A stretch of DNA of 64,000 nucleotides from the NCBI RefSeq assembly GCF_002878395.1, contig NC_061115.1, positions 219,817,442 through 219,881,441 of the forward strand, written 5' to 3'. Numbering within the stretch: the first letter of the stretch is position 1; the number at the start of each line of letters is the position of its first letter. A program made the position numbers and the translations under genes. The DNA comes from Capsicum annuum. Lineage: Eukaryota; Streptophyta; Magnoliopsida; Solanales; Solanaceae. The notes beneath the pieces were generated by a model. It was not told the origin of the DNA. It ran no database searches and saw only the letters and a list, made by a program, of their open reading frames with translations. This document shows, piece by piece, positions 13,665-24,543 of the stretch.

Positions 13665-16429
13665 GGTGGGCCCAGTATGGTCCGTTTAAATTTTTGTGGC
13701 CATTTGGGTGGACAAACGAGCGAAATGGGGCAAATGGGGCATTTTCGGGCCAAATCATTATACTATAGTCCACGATTTTGGGAGTGGGCCCGGGGTTCGA
13801 GCATATTGTGTGTCGAAAATCTATCGAGGCATGCCAGGGAGGTTGAGGATCATCCCAGTATGGCTCATTTAAATTTTTGTGGCTTTTGGGTGGACAAACG
13901 GGCAAAAGGGTGCGAACATGGCATTTTCTGGCCAAATCGGTGTGCTATAGCCACGATTTCGGGGGTGGGATCGGGGTTCGGGCATGCTGTGGATCGAAAA
14001 TCGATCGGGGTATGCCATGGTGGTTGGGGATAGTCCTATGTAGTCTATTTAAATTTCTGCGGCCATTTATGTGGATAAAAGAGCAAAACGGCATGACATG
14101 GACATTTTCGGGCTAAATCGGTGTGCTGCAGCCCATGGTTTTGGGGGTGGCCCTGGGGTTTGGGCGTGTTGGGGGCCGAAAATTAACTAAGGCATGTCAG
14201 GAGGTTGGGTATCATCCCAGTGTGGTCGGTTTAAATTTTTGTGGCAAATGGGTGAAACAGCCCGAACAAGGCATTTTCGAGCCAAATCGGTGTGCTATCG
14301 CCCATGGTTTTGGGGGTGAGCTCGAGGTTTGGGTGTGCTGTGGGCCAAAAATTGATCGAGGCATGCCAGGGAGGTAGGGGATCATCCCAATTTGGTTCGT
14401 TTAAATTATCATGTCCATTTGGGTGGACAAACGAAAAAAACAGTGTGAATAGGACATTTTCGAGCAAAATCAATATGCTATAGCCCACGATTTCGGGGGT
14501 GGGCCCGAGGTCCAGGCATGTTGTTTGCCAAAAATCAATCGAGGCGTGCCAGGGAGGTTGAGGATCATCTCAATGTGACCTGTTTAAATTTTTGCAGCCA
14601 TTTGGGTTTAAAAATGAACGAAACGGCTCGACTAGGACATTTTTTATCTAAATCGATTTGCTACAGCCCATGGTTTTTGGGGTAGCCCCAGGGTTCGGGC
14701 GTGCTGTGGGCTGAAAATCGACCAGGTCTTGTTAGAGATGTTGGGGATTTTCCCAGTGTGGTCGGTTTAAATTTTTATGGACATTTGGGTGGACAAATGG
14801 GCAGAACGGCGCAAACAGGGTGTTTTCAGGCCAAATCATTGTGCTATAGCCTACGATTTCGGGGGTGGGCCTGAGGTTCGAGAGTGCTGTGGGCCAAAAA
14901 TTGATCGAAGCGTGCCAGGGAGGTTGGGGATCATCCTAGTATGGTCTATTTAAATTTTTGTGTCCATATGGGTGGACAAACGGGCACAACGATGGGAATG
15001 GGGCATTTTTCAGACAAAAAATTGTGTAATAGCCCATGGTTTTAGGGGTGGGCCCGCGGTTCGGGCATGCTGTGGGCTAAAAATCGACAGGGGCATGCCA
15101 GAGAGATTGGGAATCATCCCAGTGTGGTCCGTTTAAATTTTTGTGGCCATTTGGGTGGACAAATGGATAAAATGGCATGAACGTGGCATTTTCGGGCCAA
15201 ATCGGTGTGCTATCGCCTATGATTTTGGTGGTGGACCCAGGGTCCAGACGTGTTGTTGGCCAAAAATCGACTAGGGTATGCCAGGGAGGTTTGATATCAT
15301 TCTAGTATTGTTCAGCCATTTGTGTGAACAAACGGGCAAAACAGCGCGAACAGGGCTTTTTCTGATCAAATCGGTGTGCTATAGCCCACGGTTTTGGGGG
15401 TGGGCCCGAGGTCCGTGCGTGCTGTAAGATGAAAATCAATAGAGGCATGCCTTAGAGGTTAGGGATCTTCCCAATATGGTCCATTTATATTTTTGTGGCC
15501 ATTTGGGTGGACAAACGGGTGAAACAGCGCGAATGGGGCATTTTCAGGCTAAATCGGTGAGTTATAGCCCACGATTTCGGGGGTGGGCCTAGGGTCCGGG
15601 CATGCTGTGTATGAAAATCTACTAGGGCATACCAGGGAGGTTGGGTATAATCCCAGTGTGATCCGCTTAAATTTTCATGGCTATTTGGGTCGGCAAATGG
15701 CTGAAACGGTGCGAACGAGGCATTTTCAGGCGAAATCGGTATGCTATAGCCCACCATTTTGGGGATGGTCTCGGGGTTCGGGTATGTTGTGGGTCAAAAA
15801 TTAATCGGGGTATGTAAGGGAGGTTGGGGATCATCCCAGTGTGGTCAGTTTAAAATTTTTGGACCATTTCGGTGGATAAACAAGAGAAACAGCGCGAACG
15901 GGGCATTTTTTGGACAAATCAGTGTGCTATAGCCCATGATTTTGGGGGTGGGCCCAGGGTCTGAGCACACTGTGGGCGAAAAGTCGACCGAGGCATTCCA
16001 TAGAGGTTGGGAATCACCCCAAGTGGTTCGTTTAAATTTTCGTGGCCAATTGGTTGGACAAACAGGCAAAACGGCACGAACGGGGCATTTTCAGGCCAAA
16101 TTAATGTGCTATAGCCTGCGATTTTGGGAGTGGCTTGGGATCCATGCGTAATATGGCCAAAAATCGACCTGGGTGTGTGAAGGAGGTTGGGTATTTTCCC
16201 ATAGTGGTCCGTTTAAATTTTTGTGGCCATTTGGGTGGACAAACGGATAAAACAGCGTGAATGGGGCATTTTCAGACCAAATCGGTGTGCTATTGCCCAC
16301 GGTTTTGGGGGTGGGCTCGGGGTACGGGCATGATATTGGACTAAAATTGAGAGAGGTATGCTATGGAAGTTGGGGATAGTCCCAATGTAGTCCGTTTAAA
16401 TTTCTGTGGCTTTTTGGGTGGACAAATGA
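13665..16429 (+). repeat. 183-bp satellite array, block 2
   Basis: About 15 monomers of the same satellite and same orientation, between the MULE fragment and the LTR retrotransposon. The last monomer is cut inside TGGGTGGACAAATGA at 16429, where the retrotransposon starts. Confidence 0.96.
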
Positions 16430-18186
16430 TGTTGGATGAATTTTTGCATTCTAGCCTTGCTATTTTAGGCATTTTAGCCTTGTTTTAAGTATGATTCATG
16501 TGAATAAAGTGATACTAATGATATAAATCCAAATCTAAGAGTCAAAGTGCATGCTTACAATGTTTAATAGCGTTTTCACATGAGTTTTGATTCAAATTGA
16601 GCATTAAGAGTTCAACCGAGAAAACTAGTGTGACTAGCTTGAGCTAGGTGTTTGTCTAGTCTATTGTGTTGGGTTCAAATGTGTTTTAATGAGTTACTAA
16701 GGTTGTTATTATGTATTTATATATTAAACAACTTATTTATAATCTTCAAGGGTCAACTGGATCAAAACAAGTGTCAAAACAATAAGCTAAAGATCAAAGT
16801 CCATTTAGCCTATGCTTAGCTCATGTTTCTAGTTCACCATCTTGGATGTTGTGTGGTTTTGAGCTCTATATTGTGTTTTTTTAATTCTTTAGGATGCTTT
16901 ATGAATGGATAATGATGATATATTAAGGATATAAAAGCTTCAAATCAAGTGGAAATAACTCAAGAAGGCTCGGAATGGCTCAACGAAACCACAATGCAAA
17001 AATTAACTCCTTTTGGAGTCCTGAAATATATTTATCCATTTTGGGAGCGTGAAAAATTATATATACTTCTTAAAAACACTAATGGATTCATAATAGACTC
17101 AATTTTATGAAGAATAGGCGCGTGGTGCTCCTTAGGCGATCCACAGTGTGGCGCCTCGCTTATCGCGGGGCTTCCAACACTTAGCCAAAATTTCAGCTGC
17201 AACTTCCAGTGAGCCTGGGCGATTTCCAGGGCCACACCTTGGTTAGAGCGGTGGATTTACCAGGGAAACTCCTTGCTTATTCCCCTAGGTTAATTTTGGT
17301 CCAGTATAAAAGGAAAAACGTGAAGAATATTTAGGAGAGGCTTGGACGATCTGCAGAAGCGGCGGAGAAGCTCAAAAACCTCCATTTTAGGGTTCATAGA
17401 TTATTTTTTCAACTTCTTCACTTGAAGATTCATTTTAGGTATGATTTATTACTTGTTTTTTATATTGAATTCAATTTAAATACCCTTGTTCTGGGGTTGA
17501 GGCAAAAAACATGAATACTCTTTGATATTGTTTATTGTAGTTTAATTTTGGAATATCATTTGGATTGTTCTTGATTTCTTGAGCCTACTATTTTGATGAT
17601 TAGCTACCATTAGAATAAATCTATATTTATATGTCAATCCGGGAGGAGAATCATAGATTAGAATGAATAAATTAGGGAACAAGGTTCTTACTCTTTTATG
17701 AAATAAGGAGTTTGAATTAGCATCTAGGATAGGGATATACCTAGAAGCCTTGTTTGACTCGATTGCAAGAAGATAACTTCATAGATTTAGAAGAATAGTT
17801 GTATCTCTGTGGGAATTGTAGATGCAATGTTCAATAAATAAAAGATTTGAGGTCGGGAGACTAAAATTATTGCATAAACCTTGAGAATCAACAATCCAAT
17901 AACCAATTAAACTGCGATAGGAATAGAGATTTGGATGATTGTTCAAAATGCCTTAACCCCAGGCTTTACTCATTTATTGTTTCAAGTATTTTATTTTATG
18001 CATTGGATTAGTTTTGTTTTAATTTACAAAATTACAGCTCTATTTGCTACACTCTTAAATTAGTTAAACTAGAATAAGATAGGCGGCGAACGCAAGTCCC
18101 TGAGAGATCGATACTTGGGCTTTCTTGAAGCCACTCTATTACTTGATAAGACCACATAAACTTGCATGTGTACTTGGGCCCTGTCA
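16430..18186 (+). repeat. Left LTR of the LARD-like element
   Basis: 1757-bp LTR beginning TGTTGGATGAA and ending CCCTGTCA. It contains a TATA box (TATAAAAGG at 17305), a GC-rich stretch around 17117-17240, and a leader-like region after the TATA box. It matches the right LTR closely over its length. It keeps about 220 bp (roughly 17617-17845) that the right LTR has lost. Confidence 0.9.
17305..17313 (+). promoter_or_regulatory. LTR TATA box
   Basis: TATAAAAGG within the left LTR, conserved at 25417-25425 in the right LTR. The position, with AT-rich leader and an AGGGTTCATAGATTA segment downstream, fits the U3/R boundary of a Pol II LTR promoter. Confidence 0.6.
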
Positions 18187-18192
18187 ACTTTT

Positions 18193-18210
18193 TGGCACCG
18201 TTGCCGGGGA
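18193..18210 (+). other. Primer binding site, tRNA-Asp type
   Basis: TGGCACCGTTGCCGGGGA lies six bases after the left LTR. It is complementary to the 3' end of plant tRNA-Asp (consensus TGGCGCCGTTGCCGGGGA) with one mismatch. This confirms that 16430-18186 is a 5' LTR in plus orientation. Confidence 0.85.
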
Positions 18211-18322
18211 CTTGTTATTAGGCAACTACCTTAATTTTAGTTTCTTTATATTGAGTTGTAAATAGTTTTTGTGTAGTTTATTTTTATCTTCTTTATTTTT
18301 CTTTTTTCATACTTCTCTTGAG

Positions 18323-19332
18323 ATGTCAGCCTGGGATAGATGGTTTTCGAGTGATGACGATTCTTGCTATTTTTGTGGGGGACCACATCGTGAGGCTTAT
18401 TGTCCAGATTTTGATGGAAGAGCATGGACGGGACCTTCACAATATGATGTGGATACTGTTCTATCTGAGGAACAGAATGCAATTTGGTGTTTGTCTTGTG
18501 GTAAAAGTGATCATTCTAAAGATATTTCTACATTACTTCTTTTTCATTTTCAGGATCTCTAGATCCAATTTGATCTTTTTATTCAATTATTAATAAATAA
18601 AATACTTTCTTGGCAAAAAAAAATCATTCTGAAGATATGTGTGCTAGAAATCCTGATTCAATAATGTTTGTAGGATATGATCAATTGCAAAATTATATAA
18701 ACTACTACAATCAAACGGGGTTGACTCAGTCACAAATTCATTCATAGACCAACCAGCAGCAAGTCCAAAGTAATCAAGCTACCATATCGATCAGTAGCAT
18801 AGAGGAGATGATAAAGCAGATACTGGCAAATCATATGAAATTTCAAGAATAATTAAATAATCAACAGATGGTGCAAATAAATTTGGAGTTGTAGCTTGGC
18901 CATATTGCAGGAACACAAAACATAAGACCTCAAGTTATGTCCCAACCTATTGTAGATGAAGTTGCAGATAATTCGAGGAAGTTCGAGTACTCAAAAACTA
19001 AAATTATTGAACAGGCTGAGGAATTTTCACTACCACCATGTCTACAGTGGCTAAGCAAAGAAAAATATGAGAAGAACATTAGCTAATTTGTGGAGAAAAC
19101 ACAAGAACCGCAGTCACTCGATTGTCATCTTTATCTAAAGACTGACATTGAGAAGATGAATAAAAGTGAGTGTGTAGTAAATAGTGTAAATTTTGAAGTA
19201 GGATTGGTTGGGCCTCATTCAAAGAATTTTTCTACGTTATGTTTAGATGATATCTTGTATGTGAAATCATTTAAAATTGTAGATGAGTGTGAAGGTGAGG
19301 AACATAGTCCTATATTCTTGATTTTATACTAG
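18323..19332 (+). pseudogene. Zinc-knuckle (Gag-like) ORF of the LARD element, broken
   Basis: Starts MSAWDRWFSSDDDS and has two zinc-knuckle-like motifs. The first is CYFCGGPHREAYC (C-x2-C-x3-H-x4-C). The second begins CLSCGKSDHS and is interrupted by a 97-bp insertion (18526-18622). When the downstream copy of the duplicated target is read, the second motif would be a canonical C-x2-C-x4-H-x4-C. Beyond the insert the same frame stays open apart from scattered stops (18747, 18850, 18894 and 19084 areas) and continues into a segment rich in Q and N, then MEKTQEPQSLDCHLYLKTD. I do not recognise a named family. Nucleic-acid binding is the likely original role, inferred from the knuckles. It ends before any pol-like sequence. 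Confidence 0.6.
18526..18622 (+). mobile_element. 97-bp retroposed insert with A-tail inside the zinc-knuckle ORF
   Basis: ATCATTCTAAAGATAT (18510-18525) and ATCATTCTGAAGATAT (18623-18638) form a 16-bp target-site duplication with one difference. Between them lies 97 bp ending in nine A residues. A long target duplication plus an A-tail is the mark of LINE-machinery retroposition. The inserted sequence itself is not recognised. Confidence 0.75.
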
Positions 19333-20061
19333 ACAAACAACATAAAAACACACCTCACTTTAAATCTGAGTGGTTTACAATGATCAATCCATTACTCGGC
19401 TTCTTAATCTTTGTACCACCTCCTTATGAGTGAGGCAAGAAGATGGATGCTAAGTTGGGGGTGAAATTTATATGTTCACGGTGGAGGAAAAAGTTGATTT
19501 GGGTCGAGCCACGACACTAAATTAGGTGCTTCTTGGGAGGCAACCCAAGCTAAGGTATGTTTTATTTTCAGTTTTTAGTTTTTTTATTTCATGTAGTTTT
19601 TTGTTTTTAGTTGAGTCATAGGTTAATGGAAAGTCTGAATACCGAAAATCTTGAAGCATGCCAAATATTAAGTGTGGGGTTGCATGGATCTCATTTATGT
19701 GAAGATACTACCAGCTAAGCCTAGAGGCCTCAGGGAGTATTTCTATCTCTTACTTTAAAAGTTCACTTTGGGGACAAAGTAGATTTTTAAGTGTGGGATG
19801 GGGAAATTCCCAAATTTTGGCTCAATTTAAAATTTTTTAGGTTACGAATAAGTGAGATATTCTTGTTGGTGCTATTTTTATTACATGATGCAAGTGGGTT
19901 TGTTTGTAAAGGCATGTGAATTGTGAGAATTACTACTTTTTAAGACTCTTAGTCTCATTTTTGTGACTCTTGTACTTGTTGGTTTAAAAATTGAATTCAT
20001 GCTATTGTTTGGTTGGAAGTCTATGATGATCCTATTGAGTTGAACATGTACCATGTGCGTG
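19333..20061. other. Interior of the LARD element, non-coding
   Basis: Untranslated interior after the zinc-knuckle ORF and before the nested solo LTR. It has no open frame of note, with recurring AAGTGTGGG purine-rich stretches (for example near 19670 and 19788). It continues beyond the solo LTR at 23298. Confidence 0.7.
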
Positions 20062-20617
20062 TGTAACGCCTCAATTTTCTGAACCGAAATGCTACACGGT
20101 GCTCATGACCTCGAAGGACCACAAGCTAACCCATGATGATATATGTACCTGTAAACTGTATAATATCTCATAAAATATGCGGAAACATGAACTGTAAGGC
20201 CATAAGGTTCAATACTGATACATATCTGAAAAACATGGTATAACAATACCAAAAAGAAACATAAATACTGAAGTCTGAACATCTAATCTGACATCTAGTT
20301 CGAAAGTCTCTAACTGAACTGAATAAGGAGTTGAAGGAACATGTCTCCAACTAACTCCATGAACTGAAAAACTAATCTAAAATACTATAATAAAGTAATA
20401 ATAATATTGTCCTCGAATAAAGAGGAGCACTGACTGCTGAAATCTGCAATGCTACTGCTGCTCTGAAACTCATGCCTCTATACCTATGGCATCAAATAAA
20501 ATACCATAGCGCGAATGCGTTAGTACGAATGAATATACTGAGTATACGAGTGAGGTAGGCTAAATACAAAGGGTTTTATATGCATGAGCAATGCTGACTG
20601 ATATGAACGTGAGAATA

Positions 20618-20672
20618 TATACATACATACATACATACATATATACATACATACATACATACATACATATGT
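20618..20672. repeat. (CATA)n microsatellite
   Basis: Runs of ATAC/CATA tetranucleotide with one interruption inside the nested solo LTR. Confidence 0.9.
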
Positions 20673-20689
20673 AACTACAACTAAACTCG

Positions 20690-21900
20690 TGGTGATACTG
20701 ACTACTGAGTCTGACTACTGACAACATGAGTTTACTGATGCTGAGATACTAAATGACTGAGTTTACTGATATTGAGATACTAAATGACTAAGTTTACTGA
20801 TATTGATATGTGATTCACTAATAAGTGAGGAACTGATACTGTATTACTGAATACTGGGAGACTGATACTATATTACTGATAAAGGAATGATTGTTTCTGA
20901 TAGTTCTGATTATGAAGTACTGATTTGATTGACCGTATATAACAATCCTAAAACTGAGCTCATGATTACATAACTATTGAGTATGAATACTGATGACATG
21001 TATTTACTGATAACATATCGTGAATGATAACTGAATTCTGATAATTGATATATCTGATAATATGAGTTTTGATAATTGATAGCATGAATGACTGTATCTA
21101 ACAGTCCTAAATCTGATGGAACTAGCTGAGTTCCGCACTGTATCTGAGTTGACTGTATCTGACAGTCCTGATATCTTGAAGAACTATCTGAGTTCTTTTA
21201 CTGAGATTGATACTAAAATTGTGGGAAGTAGTTATCTAACCAACATGCCTCAAATACGCTATAATAGCTAATCTAGGGTCCAATCTCTGCCCTGATTGGA
21301 AGGATGTCAATACCGAGCCACTGGTAAGGACAAGCTGTGAGTGACCCTCATCTGGCATATACTCTAATAAGAATGGTGGGAACCCTCATCTAACAGGTTA
21401 AGCCACCTCATCAACCCCCAACTGACAGGTATTGATGTCTCAACCTATGCTGGCTATATAGTTCTGGAACGCAAGGACTGCTTCTAAGAATCACACCCTC
21501 TACTAGCAGGTGAGTTCCTATCCTTGGGTTTGCTTAGTGCTGAATCCTACTCCCAACTGAATGACACTGAACTGATTATACTGAACTGATTTCCTAGTTC
21601 ATACTAGAATTAACTGAACTGTTACTGATTGTTCTATTTAACTGAACTGAACATGGACTGAGTTTATTGAGTTTCGATGACTTGCGGAACACTACTGAAT
21701 TTTGTTAGCTGACTGAGTTTACTGATGTCTGAACTGAATACTGAACTAAATTGTACTGATACTGAGATTTACTGAATTTCATAGATTGATAGAATACTAC
21801 TGAGATTACGTAGATTACTGAGTACTGAGTAAAACTGAATTGATATTGCCTTTACATGAGTTTTCCTAAGTCATGAGACTGACTGAAGTCTACTAAACAT
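20690..21900. repeat. ACTGA/CTGA-rich low-complexity region in the solo LTR
   Basis: About 1.2 kb in which ACTGA, CTGAT and TACTGA recur very often without a fixed period. It includes near-duplicates such as GAGTTTACTGATATTGAGATA and ACTGTATCTGACAGTCC. It is part of the LTR and no protein is encoded. Confidence 0.8.
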
Positions 21901-23297
21901 GGCTTGACTGAGAGTATCATGAAAACATGTCATGGCTCTAAGCACACAGCTATATTTTTGGGGTACAAGTACCCCCAGGACTCGATAGAAGGAAACTGAC
22001 ACTTCTTGAGATTCTTGAATACATGATCAATATCAATCATTCATAATAAAATAAGTTGGAGATTTCATGAACTACATGGTTAACGTAATCTTTTTCATGG
22101 TAGGAATGTATATAATCAAGATCATAATTTCATACTCTAACATCATGACATTCCAACAACATATTCATTGTACAACAATAGCATATAAGTCATTCAAGCA
22201 TGAGGTCAATGGCATGAATTCACCTTTTAGGCCATATTAATCCATACTACATGTTTCTTGTTTCTCTTAAACATTTAATCAAACACCTTTCATGCACAAC
22301 TTAGGCATAGGTGAATTCATAAAATTTTCACAAAGTATAAATCACCAAATTCAGGGACTTCAACTTATATTTCAACATAGTTTCATGATTTCACGTAAAG
22401 ATCCCAACTTGGAAATCATTCAACACCAACAACATGATCATCAACATCCAACTTGCGATTTCAAGAAATCAACATAAAGTTCATATGAATAATATTACAA
22501 AATAAATTAGTTTTCATGATTCTTAAGATAACTCATGGAATTAAAAACTCAATTTAACATCATCAACATGAACATAATCATCCCATCAAAAAATATTCAT
22601 GATACATAACTTAAAACTTGATTCTTCAGCTCCATGGATGAAAGGAATCCATGGATGAACACTATGCATACCTTAGATTGATTATCTATGAAAGTTAACG
22701 GTGAAATTGGCTTGCATCTTGAAACTCTTATGAAAACCCTATACTTGTTCTTGATGAATTTTGAGAGAAAACAAGCATATGTTGCTAAATTATGAGTGAT
22801 CTCGTGTTTTTGTGTATATATATAGAGGTGGGGAAGACTAAAATACCTCTGGAGAAAGAGAGAAAGACGCAGCTGTCCTCTGTTTTTTTTAGGCTGATAG
22901 GCTAAAGTAAACTGATCATAAATCTTTACTTAGATATTCAAATTAAATGAAACTAATTTCATTGGAAAGAGGACTCAAAGATCTTTTGATTGATATATAG
23001 CATCTCTCACAATTCATTATATGCAGAAAGTTATGATATTTTGAAGTTAACTGAAATTTTTGACCTGAAATACGCCCAAAATATGTCCAATACATACTAG
23101 GTACTTTAACCTTTGCAATGCAACTTGAAAATTGACAAAAGGAGGTCGTGAAGGTCCTAAAATAAATCCTCGAAGTTTGAAGGAATGAAATGAGACCAAG
23201 TGTTGAACACTTATCTAAATTATTCTAAGTGTTGGAGATTTTAAAGAGCTTTAAGCCTAAAACTTAGACGCATGATTTTACGGGATCTTACAGCGTG

Positions 23298-24543
23298 TAA
23301 GGTCTTTGTATATTCCTTGTTGCATGTGATGTCTAAAACTTATCCGGTGTGCGTGTGAAGTGAAATAAAGAATGTGGGTTTACGAGATGATACAGGCATT
23401 TCTTTGATAGTCTTGTTTATACCTTCTATTTGTCCTACCCTTTGTGCATTATCATAGTTAACCCTATTGAGCCTTTAGCTTATTTTCTTTGGCAAACTTA
23501 TAAGTAGCCTAATCCCTTCTTTTATAGACCATAATTTGATCCAAAAAGCTCCTAAGTGCTTTAATGAAAAAATTGAATTAGTAAGGAGTTTGTGAAATTT
23601 GAAGAAGGAGGAAGGTGAAAGTGAAGCTCTAAAGAAGTGTTCATTGTTTGTCCAAATTGTTATGGTTAGGAGCTATGGAAAGTAATAAAGATAATTCAAT
23701 TTTTTTTGCCGAGTTTTTGTTACAATGAACTTGTTTTGGCCCTAGTCCAAGTAGGACAATATGCACCTCAAACAAGGCGAATTTCTTTAGTTGAGGGTGC
23801 CTACTATAGGGGTACGTAACAACAACTGGCGTATGAAGAAGAGCTAGGAATTGATTTATGATGTAAAAAGAAAGTACTCCTACCATAGTTTTTGTTAATG
23901 CATTGAACAAAAATTGGGGTGAAACAATTGATATGAGAAAGTGATGAATTGGGTTTATAGAAAGGTGATTTTGAGAGGTTTGTCATGTATTAAAGCACTT
24001 AGGATTGATAGTCACTATTCTTGGCCAAAATAGTTCCTACCCATCCCTTAGCCTACATTACAACCCAAAAAAGACCTAATTGATCCTAAGCTTTATATTT
24101 GAGTATTAGTAGAGCATTACACTAAGGGCAAGCCTATGGTTCATTTGTGTAACTTGTGAAGTCTTTGTGAGAGTGAGCATAATTTGATTTTTGTACCCAT
24201 TGTTATAAATTCCATTATTGTGAGTGTTTATGGATAACTCTCTTGTTGTGAGGGGCACATGTTTGATGAATATAGGTGATTTATAAGATGTCTTTAACTG
24301 AATTATATGCATGAGTTTGCTACTTGTGGAGTCCATTCTTGAGGCTAGGATGTTTTGGAAGTAAAATTCTTGAGCTTTCAATTTTGTATAAAATGCTTAG
24401 TGTGGAAGCTTACATTCCATGTAGTCACTGTAGTACTAGCTTAAATGTCTTACATATATTAGGAGTGTGGAGTCTATTCATCCCACTATTCTTATAGTTA
24501 AGAATTGTTCGAGGATGAACAAGGCTTTAAGTGTGGGTGGTGA
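23298..24543 (+). other. 3' interior of the LARD element
   Basis: Non-coding interior between the nested solo LTR and the right LTR, ending in the purine-rich AAGTGTGGGTGGTGA that likely primes plus-strand synthesis. No pol domain is visible in any frame. Confidence 0.7.

Larger units (their letters stand above)
20062..23292 (-). mobile_element. Nested solo LTR, 3.23 kb, Ty3/gypsy-like
   Basis: Inserted in the LARD interior with a perfect 5-bp target duplication GCGTG (20057-20061 and 23293-23297). The ends are TGTAACGCC and ATCTTACA, giving TG..CA termini. No interior domain is present, so this is a solo LTR left by recombination. The orientation is minus: TATA-like TATATATATAG lies near 22816, and on the minus strand a leader-like region with CAATCTAAGGTATGC follows. 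The 3' end reads GCACCGTGTAGCATTTCGG..GAGGCGTTACA on the minus strand, matching the plus-strand LTR end at 40080-40128. The length and ends suggest a chromovirus (Tekay/Del-like) LTR, an inference only. Confidence 0.85.

Noticed and set aside
20168..24381. Several 60-91-residue ORFs in the LTR and LARD interior
   Set aside because: Short, unsupported by domains, and inside non-coding parts of retroelements.
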